Shown: positions 16,965 to 25,397 of the stretch, one piece after another
How positions within the stretch are numbered: position 1 is the stretch's first letter
Layout of the letters: each line of letters starts with the position of its first letter
The notes under the pieces: generated by a model
Seen by the model: only the letters and a program-made list of their open reading frames with translations
What the model was told of the DNA's origin: nothing
Databases searched by the model: none
Made by a program: the position numbers and the translations under genes
NCBI GenBank assembly: GCA_945878845.1
Contig: CAMCUB010000031.1
Coordinates: 1 to 43,297, forward strand
Reading direction: 5' to 3'
Source of the DNA: Erythrobacter sanguineus
Lineage (GTDB): Bacteria; Pseudomonadota; Alphaproteobacteria; Sphingomonadales; Sphingomonadaceae
Length of the DNA: 43,297 nucleotides

Positions 16965-16985
16965 GCCCCGGGTCAAGCCCGGGGC
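16965..16985. repeat. Short GC-rich palindrome, copy P3
   Basis: An 8-5-8 hairpin GCCCCGGG-TCAAG-CCCGGGGC, oriented opposite to P1 and P2 as judged from its loop. With P2 it forms an inverted pair around a 33-base spacer. The 295-base gap 16838-17132 holds only P2, P3 and repeat copy C; no gene is seen in it. Confidence 0.7.
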
Positions 16986-17022
16986 GGGGAGTAATGAGAG
17001 GTGTCGGTCTTACGCTGTTTCG

Positions 17023-17126
17023 GCCCGCCGCAGGACGGGCCGCAAGGCCGAACGGCCGCCCGCAGCGGGTCCGTAGCGAAGCGAAGGACGTCTAGCGAGG
17101 ACGTGCCCGCGGAGGCGGGCACGCAA
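17023..17126 (-). repeat. Dispersed palindromic repeat, copy C
   Basis: Contains the 26-bp block (17040-17065) identical to copy D, followed by GGTCCGTAGCGAAGCGAAGG and GCGAGGAC, and closed by the same 20-bp palindrome as copy B (17103-17122) in opposite orientation. It abuts the 3' end of the RNase P RNA gene. Confidence 0.75.
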
Positions 17127-17132
17127 ACAGAA

Positions 17133-17558
<426 letters not shown>

Positions 17559-17590
17559 GGCCTATAGGCGTTCCCGAACAAAACGCAAAA

Positions 17591-18331
17591 CTAGCGCGTC
17601 CGCCCCTGGTCGCGGTCGAGCAGCAGCTGCCAGAGGATCGCGGCCACTTCGCCATCGGGCACACCCGTGATGTTCTCGGGCCGCCAACGCCGCTCGAAGG
17701 CCTCGACCGCCTTGGCCTGATCGGTGATGTCGTAGCCGAAGCGTTCGAGCGCGAGGAAGAAGCTGCCCTCGTTGTGGAACGGATTTCCCGCCGCAAGGCA
17801 GGCCGGGCGCGGCAGGCACAGCTTGTAGTCGGCGAGGCGGTGCCACGGGAACAGCTCGCCCGGATCCACTTTCCGCATCGGGGCGACATCGGAGTGGCCG
17901 ACCACATTCGCGCGCGGGATGTCATACTGCTTCACGATCCGGCTGAGCAGCGGGATCAGCGCGTCGATCTGCGCCTCGGCGAAACCGCGATAGCCCCCGT
18001 TCTCGGGGGCGTGGCCGGGATGGTCGAGCTCGATCCCGATGCTCGCCGAGTTCACATCGGGAATGCCGCGCCAATAGCTCGCGCCTGCATGCCAGGCGCG
18101 CTTGTCCTCGGGCACGAGGCGGATCACTTCGCCTTCTTCGGTGATGCAGTAATGCGCGCTGACGCTGGCCTCGGGATCGCACATCCGCGCGAGCGCGGTC
18201 TCGACCGGTTTCATCTCGGTATAGTGGATCACCACCATCGAAATCGGGAGCGTCCGCTCGCCATGATTGGGCGAGAGCAGCTCGCGGTGGACCAGTTCGT
18301 CTTCCCCCATACCGCCGATGCCCCCCGACAC
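17591..18331 (-). CDS. N-acetylmuramoyl-L-alanine amidase (AmpD/AmiD type)
   Basis: Cleaves the amide bond between N-acetylmuramic acid and the stem peptide in wall recycling or remodelling. The amidase_2 domain shows the three zinc ligands H36 (VVIHYTE), H146 (VVGHSDVAP) and D156 (KVDPGELFPW). The C-terminal 70 residues (FHNEGSFFLALERFGYDIT to AFERRWRPENITG) form a peptidoglycan-binding domain, as in AmiD. No signal peptide is evident, which favours a cytoplasmic recycling role. The start used is GTG at 18331, nine bases after the chpT stop; an ATG at 18310 would shorten it by seven residues. Confidence 0.92.
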   Translation of the reverse strand: MSGGIGGMGEDELVHRELLSPNHGERTLPISMVVIHYTEMKPVETALARMCDPEASVSAHYCITEEGEVIRLVPEDKRAWHAGASYWRGIPDVNSASIGIELDHPGHAPENGGYRGFAEAQIDALIPLLSRIVKQYDIPRANVVGHSDVAPMRKVDPGELFPWHRLADYKLCLPRPACLAAGNPFHNEGSFFLALERFGYDITDQAKAVEAFERRWRPENITGVPDGEVAAILWQLLLDRDQGRTR

Positions 18332-18340
18332 GTGCAGACC

Positions 18341-18994
18341 CTAGCCGATCATGCCCTCGGGCTCGGGCAGCACCGCGCCCAGCACCAGCGCGCCGTCACC
18401 CAGCTTGTACTGGAGGCCGCCCTCCATCTCTCCGCTGAGCACGCAGATCATGTGCGCTGCGGCGGTGCGGCTGGTGATCTCGCCCTCGTCAAGATCGCCC
18501 TGCAATGCGCGGCCGATGGTTTCGTCAAAGGCAATCCGGTCACCGCGCGCGCGGGCGACGATCTCGACCGCGCCGTCGCGCCGCTCGGCCCCGATGTCGA
18601 GCGTCCCGCCGCGCACCAGCGCATCCAATGCGATCTGCGCGAGGTTGAGCAGCACCTTGACCGCGGGCTTGGGCAGGCTCGGCTCGGCGATCGCCCAGTT
18701 GACGTCGACTTTCTTGGCATCGCCCGCCAGCGCGTCGATCACCGCCTTGGCCTCGTCGACCGGGATCGCCTCGCCGAAGCCCCCGGCAGCGCCGAAGGCC
18801 AAGCGGAAGAACTTGAGCTTGTCGGTGCTGATCTTGGCCGATTGCTCGAGCAGGTCGACCACCTGCGCGCGCATCTGCGGGTCTTTCTCCTCGGCAAGCA
18901 GCTCCAGCCCGTTGGCGAGCGCGCCCACGGGCGAGAGCATGTCGTGGCACAGGCGCGAGCACAGCATGGCGGCAAGATCGGTCTGGGAAATCAT
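18341..18994 (-). CDS. chpT: Histidine phosphotransferase ChpT
   Basis: Relays phosphate from the hybrid kinase CckA to CtrA and CpdR, controlling the alphaproteobacterial cell cycle, motility or division. The 217-residue protein has the dimerisation/phosphotransfer helix LCSRLCHDMLSPVGALANGLELL with the phospho-accepting histidine at H17, and a degenerate ATPase-like domain ending in TSRTAAAHMICVLSGEMEGGL, the typical ChpT C-terminus. Catalytic ATP-binding motifs are absent, as expected. It is sandwiched between an M67 metallopeptidase gene (10-base gap) and an amidase gene (9-base gap), suggesting one transcript. Confidence 0.9.
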   Translation of the reverse strand: MISQTDLAAMLCSRLCHDMLSPVGALANGLELLAEEKDPQMRAQVVDLLEQSAKISTDKLKFFRLAFGAAGGFGEAIPVDEAKAVIDALAGDAKKVDVNWAIAEPSLPKPAVKVLLNLAQIALDALVRGGTLDIGAERRDGAVEIVARARGDRIAFDETIGRALQGDLDEGEITSRTAAAHMICVLSGEMEGGLQYKLGDGALVLGAVLPEPEGMIG

Positions 18995-19004
18995 GGGCGC
19001 ATTC

Positions 19005-19400
19005 CTAGCTGCCCGTAAGGCATAAGGGAAGTGCGGTGAAACCCGCTTCCCCGTCCTTCCAGAACCTTACGTCTTCGCCAGCAAGGATCGCCCAGACCTT
19101 GCCATCCCCGCTGGCCGAGGCGCGGTCGGTGGCGGAGGGCTCGGCGGGGCCGTGCGGGTGCGAGTGATAGTAGCCGATCACCGCAGCCTCCCCCGCCCGC
19201 GCAGCGCGGTGCGCGTTGATCAGCGCCTGGGGGTCGATCTCGAAATGGGTGTGCGGCGCGGGGTGGACGTTGCGGGCGGCGCGGGCTTCGGTGATGCGCA
19301 TGCCCTCCCCCAGCAGGATCCCGCAAGCCTCATGCGGATGCGCCGCGGCGGCATGGGCGCGCATCTGCCCGAGGGCCTCACTTGTCACTTCGAGCCTCAT
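19005..19400 (-). CDS. M67-family JAMM metallopeptidase
   Basis: A stand-alone prokaryotic JAB1/MPN domain of 131 residues. The JAMM zinc motif is complete: E24 (HPHEACG), H79 and H81 (YHSHP), S89 and D92 (PSATD). Relatives remove C-terminal extensions from sulfur-carrier or ubiquitin-like proteins. No ThiS/MoaD-like gene is beside it. The ATG at 19400 leaves only 16 bases to the divergent pseudouridine synthase start; an in-frame ATG at 19418 would make the two genes overlap head to head. Confidence 0.88.
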   Translation of the reverse strand: MRLEVTSEALGQMRAHAAAAHPHEACGILLGEGMRITEARAARNVHPAPHTHFEIDPQALINAHRAARAGEAAVIGYYHSHPHGPAEPSATDRASASGDGKVWAILAGEDVRFWKDGEAGFTALPLCLTGS

Positions 19401-19416
19401 CGCGCATGGCCATAGC

Positions 19417-20370
19417 ATGTCCGAGACCGAAATCATCACCGGCACGATTGAGAGCGCAGGACGCCTCGACAAGGCGCTGGCCGAGGCGACTGGCCTCTCC
19501 CGCGCGCGGGTGCAGGGGTTGATCGAGGAGGGCCGCGTCGATGTCGCCGGCAAGACCGTCACCTCCGCTTCGGCCAAGGTCGCAGCGGGCACCGCGTTCC
19601 GGATCATCCTTGCCGCCGCCATGCCCGCCGCCGCGCAGCCGGAGGATATCCCGCTGGTCGTCGCCTATGAAGACCAGCACCTGATCGTGGTCGACAAGCC
19701 TGCGGGCATGGTCGTCCACCCGGCGGTGGGCAACATCACCGGCACGCTGGTCAACGCGCTGCTCCACCACTGCCGGGGCAATCTGTCGGGCATCAACGGC
19801 GTCGCGCGACCGGGGATCGTCCACCGGATCGACAAGGACACCTCCGGCCTGCTGGTGATCGCCAAGTCAGACGCCGCGCATGAGGGGCTGGCCGCGCAGT
19901 TCGCCGCGCACACCGTCCACCGCCGCTACATCGCGGTCTGCGCCGGACACCCCTCCCCGGCCGAGGGCACCATCGACGCGCGGGTCGGACGATCGGACGC
20001 GGACCGAAAGAAAATGACGGTGCTCCCCAACAATTCCTCGCGCGGGAAATCGGCGATCACCCATTACAGGGTGCACCAGCGGCTCGATGAGGCCGCGCAG
20101 ATCGAATGTCGGCTCGAGACCGGGCGCACCCACCAGGTCCGCGTTCACTGTGCGTCAATCGGCCATCCGCTATTGGGAGACCCTGCCTATGGCCGCACAC
20201 CCAAACAGCTTCGCCCCGTACTCGAGCGACTCGGTTTCGCCCGCCAGGCACTCCACGCCGCCGAATTGGGCTTCCAGCACCCGCTCACCGGGGAAATGGT
20301 GCAATTTCGGAGCAATCTGCCGCAAGACATGGCGGAACTGATCGACGAACTCAGCCGTAGTGATCGATGA
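19417..20370 (+). CDS. RluD-family 23S rRNA pseudouridine synthase
   Basis: Isomerises uridines in large-subunit rRNA; by similarity closest to RluD. The 317-residue protein has an N-terminal S4 RNA-binding domain (GRLDKALAEATGLSRARVQGLIEEGRVDV), the catalytic aspartate D139 in HRIDKDTSGLLV, and the C-terminal motifs GRTHQVRVH and HPLLGDPAYG. No strong ribosome-binding site precedes the ATG, and the start is so close to the divergent M67 gene that the transcript may be nearly leaderless. rpoH follows 114 bases later. Confidence 0.93.
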   Translation: MSETEIITGTIESAGRLDKALAEATGLSRARVQGLIEEGRVDVAGKTVTSASAKVAAGTAFRIILAAAMPAAAQPEDIPLVVAYEDQHLIVVDKPAGMVVHPAVGNITGTLVNALLHHCRGNLSGINGVARPGIVHRIDKDTSGLLVIAKSDAAHEGLAAQFAAHTVHRRYIAVCAGHPSPAEGTIDARVGRSDADRKKMTVLPNNSSRGKSAITHYRVHQRLDEAAQIECRLETGRTHQVRVHCASIGHPLLGDPAYGRTPKQLRPVLERLGFARQALHAAELGFQHPLTGEMVQFRSNLPQDMAELIDELSRSDR

Positions 20371-20484
20371 AACGCGCATACATCCGGGCGATTATCGCGT
20401 ATAACCAGAACCCGTGGCCCAGTTCGCGGGATGCCCATCAGGGGTCCTGCGCAAGCGGTCGACGCTAGAAAGGTTAGGTAACCA

Positions 20485-21390
20485 GTGGTAAAGTCAAAAT
20501 CTCCTTCGGTCCCGGCCCTTAGCGGTGAGCAAAGCCTCAACCGCTACCTGTCGGAAATCCGCAAATTCCCGGTACTCACGGCCGAGCAGGAATACATGCT
20601 CGCCAAGCGCTATCAGGAACACGAGGATCCCGAAGCCGCCGCCCAGCTTGTGTCCAGCCACCTCCGGCTCGTCGCGAAGATCGCGATGGGCTACCGCGGC
20701 TATGGCCTGCCCGTCTCCGACCTGATTTCAGAAGGCAATGTCGGCCTGATGCAGGGCGTCAAGAAGTTCGAACCCGATCGCGGCTTCCGCCTCGCGACCT
20801 ACGCGATGTGGTGGATCAAGGCCTCGATGCAGGAATTCATCCTGCGCTCGTGGAGCCTCGTCAAGATGGGCACCACCGCGGCCCAGAAGAAGCTGTTCTT
20901 CAACCTTCGCCGGATGAAGAAGCAGCTCGAGGCCTACGAAGATTCCGACCTCAGCCCTGAGGACGTGACCAAGATCGCCACCGACCTCGGCGTGCCCGAG
21001 CAGGAAGTGATCAACATGAACCGGCGCATGATGATGGGCGGCGATGCCTCGCTCAACGTCAGCCTGCGCGGGGCCGAGGAAGGCTCGGGCGAATGGCAAG
21101 ACTGGCTGGCGGATGACCGCCCGCTGCAGGACGAAACCGTCGCCGAGGCCGAGGAATCGCAGATGCGCATGGCGATGCTCAGCGAGGCGATGGAAAGCCT
21201 CAACGAGCGTGAGCGCCACATCCTCACCGAACGCCGCCTGACCGAGAAGCCCCAGACGCTGGAAGAGCTCAGCCAGGAATACGACGTCAGCCGCGAACGC
21301 ATCCGCCAGATCGAAGTGCGCGCCTTCGAAAAGCTCCAGAAGGCGATGCAGCGGATTGCGGGTGAGCGGCTGCTGCCGGGGATCGCGTAA
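20485..21390 (+). CDS. rpoH: RNA polymerase sigma-32 factor RpoH
   Basis: Directs RNA polymerase to heat-shock promoters. The 301-residue protein has region 2 (RLVAKIAMGYRGYGLPVSDLISEGNVGLM, FEPDRGFRLATYAMWWIKASM), the diagnostic RpoH box QKKLFFNLRR at residues 134-143, and region 4 with a helix-turn-helix (QTLEELSQEYDVSRERIRQIEVRAFEKLQ). The start is GTG at 20485, preceded by AGGTTAGG. Many alphaproteobacteria have more than one rpoH; whether this is the only copy cannot be seen here. A hairpin terminator follows 80 bases after the stop. Confidence 0.96.
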   Translation: MVKSKSPSVPALSGEQSLNRYLSEIRKFPVLTAEQEYMLAKRYQEHEDPEAAAQLVSSHLRLVAKIAMGYRGYGLPVSDLISEGNVGLMQGVKKFEPDRGFRLATYAMWWIKASMQEFILRSWSLVKMGTTAAQKKLFFNLRRMKKQLEAYEDSDLSPEDVTKIATDLGVPEQEVINMNRRMMMGGDASLNVSLRGAEEGSGEWQDWLADDRPLQDETVAEAEESQMRMAMLSEAMESLNERERHILTERRLTEKPQTLEELSQEYDVSRERIRQIEVRAFEKLQKAMQRIAGERLLPGIA

Positions 21391-21470
21391 GCACCGCTCA
21401 ATGCGGGGTGGTTGCATGATCATCGCGCTGGCATCGCATCGGCTGGGTGCCATTGCGACATTACAAGGAA

Positions 21471-21502
21471 GGGGCGCTGCCAGCGATGGCAGCGCCCCTT
21501 TG
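21471..21502. terminator. Hairpin terminator after rpoH
   Basis: A perfect 12-base-pair stem GGGGCGCTGCCA / TGGCAGCGCCCC with a GCGA tetraloop, then a short TTTG. The T tract is weak, but the stem is strong and sits between convergent genes. Confidence 0.75.
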
Positions 21503-21520
21503 CTGTCTGGTTACGGTCAT

Positions 21521-21536
21521 TGTTTCACGTGAAACA
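21521..21536. other. Chromosomal parS centromere site
   Basis: The sequence TGTTTCACGTGAAACA is a perfect 16-bp palindrome identical to the classic ParB-binding parS consensus. It is intergenic, between the rpoH terminator and the 3' end of the convergent gene at 21555, the kind of place where a fixed binding site disturbs no gene. In bacteria with ParABS, parS sites cluster around the replication origin, so this suggests the window lies in the origin-proximal part of the chromosome. No second parS was seen in the window. Confidence 0.93.
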
Positions 21537-21554
21537 TTTCGGGAACAAAGGCAC

Positions 21555-22274
21555 TCAGTCCTCCGCGCCCTCCGGGTCCGGCAAGGCATCGCCCACCAGG
21601 ACGAATTCTCCGAGAAAGGGTCGTCGCAGCATCCTGCGGGCAAGCGATAGCAGCGCTGTACGGCTTTCGATTGCGCAATACTCCGACCGCCACACGTCGA
21701 GGCCGCGCACCCGGCGCACCCGGTCTTTGGGGCAGTGGGTCTGCAGCACATCGAAGCGCGTTACGGCGCCATCCCCCTCAGCCACTTCGCGGGCCAGCAG
21801 GGTGTAGGTGCTTCCCGGAACGAAGCCGTCCTGAAGCGCCCACATCTCGTAATCGCGCCCGCCCGCGCTGCCCTTTCCGATCAGCACAAACAGCCCGCGC
21901 GAGAATTCGCCCCGGGCAAGCTCGTCGCGGGTGTCCGCGCGGTAGATGTTCGCGGCGCAATGGAACACGCCGTAGTTCTCGAGGCGCAGCCAATTGGAGT
22001 CCTTGTCCTTCTCGGCCCAAGCGGGGGTGTAGCGCCAGTCGCCGAAGCGCACGCGGCTTTCGCAACCGCCGAGGCTGATCACCCCTGGCTCCTCGACCGG
22101 GTCGAATTGGCGCGGCCACGCGTCGGCCCAGTCGAAGGTGTAGAGCGGGAGATCGGCGTGGAGGAGGTCGTTGTAGACCTCCTCCTCGTCCGCATCTTGG
22201 GCCGCAGCTGCCGCCGGCAGCCCTGCGAAGGCGAGGGCGAGGAAGAGAGGAAAAGCGCGCATCGCCAGTAGCAT
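21555..22274 (-). CDS. Secreted protein of unknown function
   Basis: About 239 residues from ATG at 22274 (an ATG four codons later at 22262 is equally possible). A signal peptide is clear (MRAFPLFLALAFAGLPAAAAAQDADEEE split after AAQ). The mature part has four cysteines, in GGCESR, VFHCAAN, QTHCPKD and EYCAIE, which could form two disulfides, and is rich in aromatic residues. I do not recognise the family. It ends just past the parS site, and the next gene upstream on this strand ends 58 bases before its start. Confidence 0.75.
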   Translation of the reverse strand: MLLAMRAFPLFLALAFAGLPAAAAAQDADEEEVYNDLLHADLPLYTFDWADAWPRQFDPVEEPGVISLGGCESRVRFGDWRYTPAWAEKDKDSNWLRLENYGVFHCAANIYRADTRDELARGEFSRGLFVLIGKGSAGGRDYEMWALQDGFVPGSTYTLLAREVAEGDGAVTRFDVLQTHCPKDRVRRVRGLDVWRSEYCAIESRTALLSLARRMLRRPFLGEFVLVGDALPDPEGAED

Positions 22275-22332
22275 AGAGCGCGCGCTCCGGCAGGCAAGCC
22301 ACAAGGCCCGCCCGCCGTCGACAGCGCTGCGG

Positions 22333-23664
22333 CTACTTCTTCCCCGCCAGATCCAGCACCGCGGCAACCATCGCCCGCGCGCCGACCGTGATGCTCTCCC
22401 TCGGGGCGATCTGGAACAGCGGGGAGTGGTGTCCGGCAATCGGCGGCCCGCCCGCCTTGGCCGCCGCGATGCGCTCGGGCGTGGTCCCCCCGACCGCGAA
22501 GTAATAGCCCGGCACGCCGGTGTCAGCGCCGACGAAGTAAGCAAAATCCTCCGCGCCCATGTTCTGCTGCTCGAAGGGCACCACCGCGCCCTCGCCCAGC
22601 GCGCGCTTCATCACCGCGTTGAGGCGGCGCGCGAGCGCGGGGTCGTTGTTGGTCGTCGGCGTGCCGGAGAAGTGCTTGACCGTCACCGGCATGTTGTCGG
22701 GCAGCCCGTGCGCCTTGCCGATATTGACCGCGATCCGCTCGACCAGCGCGATCACTTTCGCGCGGGTCTCCTCGTCATTGGCGCGGACCGTCAGCTTGAG
22801 GTTCGCCTCGTCCGAGATGATGTTGTAGGCCGACCCGGCGTGGAACGCGCCGACCGTCACCACCACCGGCTTCAGCGGAGAAATTTCTCTGGAATCAATG
22901 GATTGCAGCGCAGTCACGATCTGCGAGGCGATATAGACCGGGTCCTTGCCCAAGTGCGGCGAGGCGCCGTGGGTGCCGATGCCGGGCACCCGCACATCGA
23001 GCGTGTCGGAGCTCGAATACTGGATGCCTTCGGCGGCCGAGACCTTGCCGGTCTCAAGCTCCGCCGCGACATGGAAGGCGAGCGCATAGTCGGGCTTGCC
23101 GAAGCGCTGATACAGCCCGTCCTCCATCATCCGCTTGGCCCCGCGCACGCCCTCCTCGGCGGGCTGGACGACGAACATCAGCGTGCCGCTCCACTGGCCT
23201 TTGGTGGCTGCCAGCCGCCGCGCGGTGGCGATCATCGCGGTGATGTGGGTGTCATGCCCGCAGGCATGCATCACATTGTATTCCTTGCCGTCCTCGCCCA
23301 CCTGCTTGGCCTTGGAGGCGTAGGGAAGGCCCGATTTCTCCTCGACCGGCAGTCCGTCCATGTCGGCGCGGATCAGGATCAGCGGCCCCTTGCCGTTCTT
23401 GAGGATCGCGACCACCCCGGTGCCGCCCACGCCGGTCGTCACTTCGAGCCCGGCCGCCTTCAGCTCAGTCGCCATCTTCGCCGCGGTGCGGTTTTCGAGG
23501 AAGCCCAGCTCCGGGTTCTGGTGGAAATCGAGGAACAGCGGGGCGAGGTAATTGTCGTATTCCGCCTCGATCGCCTCCTTGGTGGCGACATCCTCGGCCA
23601 AGGCAGGCTGGGCGGCGGCGGCGGCGAGCGCGAGGGCACTCGCGGCAAGGTGGAACAGGCGCAT
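22333..23664 (-). CDS. Secreted M20-family amidohydrolase
   Basis: A zinc metallohydrolase related to N-acyl amino acid, hippurate and IAA-conjugate hydrolases. The 443-residue protein has a signal peptide (about residues 1-23, ending QPALA before EDVA), so it acts in the periplasm or outside. Family motifs: DFHQNPELGFLE, RADMDGLPVEE, the metal-binding HACGHDTHIT, QPAEEGVRGAKRM, the dimerisation-domain GTHGASPHLGKDP, and MGAEDFAYF near the C-terminus. The ATG at 23664 is supported by GGGGAGACC upstream. The substrate is unknown. Confidence 0.92.
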   Translation of the reverse strand: MRLFHLAASALALAAAAAQPALAEDVATKEAIEAEYDNYLAPLFLDFHQNPELGFLENRTAAKMATELKAAGLEVTTGVGGTGVVAILKNGKGPLILIRADMDGLPVEEKSGLPYASKAKQVGEDGKEYNVMHACGHDTHITAMIATARRLAATKGQWSGTLMFVVQPAEEGVRGAKRMMEDGLYQRFGKPDYALAFHVAAELETGKVSAAEGIQYSSSDTLDVRVPGIGTHGASPHLGKDPVYIASQIVTALQSIDSREISPLKPVVVTVGAFHAGSAYNIISDEANLKLTVRANDEETRAKVIALVERIAVNIGKAHGLPDNMPVTVKHFSGTPTTNNDPALARRLNAVMKRALGEGAVVPFEQQNMGAEDFAYFVGADTGVPGYYFAVGGTTPERIAAAKAGGPPIAGHHSPLFQIAPRESITVGARAMVAAVLDLAGKK

Positions 23665-23767
23665 ATCGTGGTCTCCCCTGAGGTTTGACCGCAAGCTTGC
23701 CGCCGCTAGCGCGCACAGGCAAGCGGCCATGCTTCCCACATCCCCCGTGCTGCGCTAGAGCCCGTCC

Positions 23768-24439
23768 ATGCTCTCGCTTATCCTGCGCTACACCGCCAAA
23801 GCCATCGCCGCCTTCTTCGGGCTGACGCTGGTGCTGGTGGTGGCCTTCAAGTGGCTCCCCGTGCCTGTCACCGCGACCATGCTGATGGACGAGAATGGCA
23901 TCACCAAGGACTGGCAATCGCTCGACAATATCGATCGCAATCTGGTCAGCGCCGTGATCGCGTCGGAGGATCAGCGGTTCTGCCAGCACTCCGGCTTCGA
24001 CACCGAAGCGATCGAGCAGGCGATGCGCGAGAACCTCGAAGGGGGGAAGATCCGCGGCGGATCAAGCATCAGCCAGCAGACCGCCAAGAACGTCTTCCTG
24101 TGGCAGGGCGGCGGCTATTTCCGCAAAGGTCTGGAGGCGTGGTTCACCTTCTGGATCGAGCTCGTCTGGGGCAAGCGGCGGATCATGGAGGTGTACCTCA
24201 ACGTCGCCGAGACCGGGATCGGGACCTATGGCGCCGAGGCCGGATCGCAGCGCTATTTCGGCCACTCCGCCGCGCGCCTCAGCCGCGACGAGGCGAGCCG
24301 CATGGCCGCCGCCCTCCCCAGCCCCAAGAAGCGCTCGGTCAAAGCCCCGAGCGGCTGGACCGCGCGCCACGGCAACCGCATCGAACGGCGGATCGGCATC
24401 GTCAGGCGTGACGGGCTCGATGCTTGCGTCTACAACTGA
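23768..24439 (+). CDS. mtgA: Monofunctional biosynthetic peptidoglycan transglycosylase
   Basis: Polymerises lipid II into glycan strands at the outer face of the inner membrane. The 223-residue GT51 protein has one N-terminal membrane anchor (about residues 8-30) and the conserved motifs ASEDQRFCQHSGFD (catalytic glutamate), RGGSSISQQTAKN, WIELVWGKRRIMEVYLN and the late GAEAGSQRYFG and LSRDEASRMAA. It lacks a transpeptidase domain, as usual. A cation-efflux gene begins seven bases after its stop, so mtgA is probably first in an operon with that gene and the sigma/anti-sigma pair. Confidence 0.94.
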   Translation: MLSLILRYTAKAIAAFFGLTLVLVVAFKWLPVPVTATMLMDENGITKDWQSLDNIDRNLVSAVIASEDQRFCQHSGFDTEAIEQAMRENLEGGKIRGGSSISQQTAKNVFLWQGGGYFRKGLEAWFTFWIELVWGKRRIMEVYLNVAETGIGTYGAEAGSQRYFGHSAARLSRDEASRMAAALPSPKKRSVKAPSGWTARHGNRIERRIGIVRRDGLDACVYN

Positions 24440-24446
24440 TCCGACG

Positions 24447-25397
24447 ATGGCTCACGCGCACGCCCATAACCACCACGATCATGGCCACGCGTACGGGCAT
24501 GGCCACGGGCATGGGCATCACCACGCCCCTGCCGATTTCGGCCGCGCCTTCCTGATCGGGATCGTGCTCAATACCGGCTTCGTCCTGCTCGAGGCGAGTG
24601 CCGGACTGATCTACGGCTCGATGGCGCTGATTGCGGACGCGGGCCACAACCTGTCCGACGTGCTGGCGCTGGCGCTCGCGTGGATCGCCAGCATCGCCGC
24701 GCGCCAGCCTGCCTCCGGCCGCTTCACCTATGGCTACAAGAGCTCGACGATCCTTGCAGCCCTCGCCAACGCGCTGCTGCTGGCGGTGGCGATCGGGGCG
24801 ATCTTGTTCGAGACGCTGCACCGGATGGCCAATCCCACCGAGCCGCAGGGCCTTACCATGGCCGCGGTCGCGGGCGTCGGGATCGCGATCAACGGCTTTA
24901 CCGCATGGCTGTTCATGAAGGATCAGGGCGATCTCAACATTCGCGGCGCCTATCTCCACATGGCCGCCGATGCGCTGGTGTCGCTGGGTGTGGTGCTGGC
25001 AGGGCTCGCGATCTTCGCCACCGGCTGGGCATGGGTCGATCCGGCGGTGAGCCTTGTCATCCTCGCAGTCATCGCCTGGGGCACCTGGGGCCTCGCGCGC
25101 GATTCCGTGGCGATGGGCCTGCTCGCCGCCCCCGCCGGGATCGCGCTTGACGAGGTGAAACGCCACCTCGCCAGTTTCGAGGGCGTCGCCGCGGTCCATG
25201 ACCTCCACGTCTGGCCGATGTCGACCACCGAGGTCGCGCTGACCGCGCACCTCGTCATGCCCGGCCGCCCTGCCTCCGACAGCTTCCTGCGCGAGGTCGC
25301 CGCCAGCCTCGAAGCGCGCTTCGGCGTCCACCATGCAACGCTCCAGATCGAGACCGGCGAGGCCCCTTGCGCCCACCCTTGCGGAGCGGATTGCTGA
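24447..25397 (+). CDS. Cation diffusion facilitator (Zn/Cd/Co efflux type)
   Basis: A proton-coupled heavy-metal exporter of the inner membrane, 316 residues. The N-terminus is very histidine-rich (MAHAHAHNHHDHGHAYGHGH and onward to residue 28), a likely metal-sensing or delivery tail. Six membrane helices follow, with the transport-site motifs ADAGHNLSD in TM2 and HMAADALVS in TM5, and a cytoplasmic C-terminal domain (VHDLHVWPMSTTEVALTAHLV). The arrangement is ZitB/CzcD-like. Its TGA overlaps the ATG of the ECF sigma gene (TGATG at 25395-25399), so expression of the two is coupled. Confidence 0.93.
   Translation: MAHAHAHNHHDHGHAYGHGHGHGHHHAPADFGRAFLIGIVLNTGFVLLEASAGLIYGSMALIADAGHNLSDVLALALAWIASIAARQPASGRFTYGYKSSTILAALANALLLAVAIGAILFETLHRMANPTEPQGLTMAAVAGVGIAINGFTAWLFMKDQGDLNIRGAYLHMAADALVSLGVVLAGLAIFATGWAWVDPAVSLVILAVIAWGTWGLARDSVAMGLLAAPAGIALDEVKRHLASFEGVAAVHDLHVWPMSTTEVALTAHLVMPGRPASDSFLREVAASLEARFGVHHATLQIETGEAPCAHPCGADC

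Noticed and set aside
21391..21554. Replication origin next to the parS site
   Set aside because: No DnaA-box cluster, AT-rich unwinding region or origin marker genes are visible; parS sites can lie tens of kilobases from oriC.
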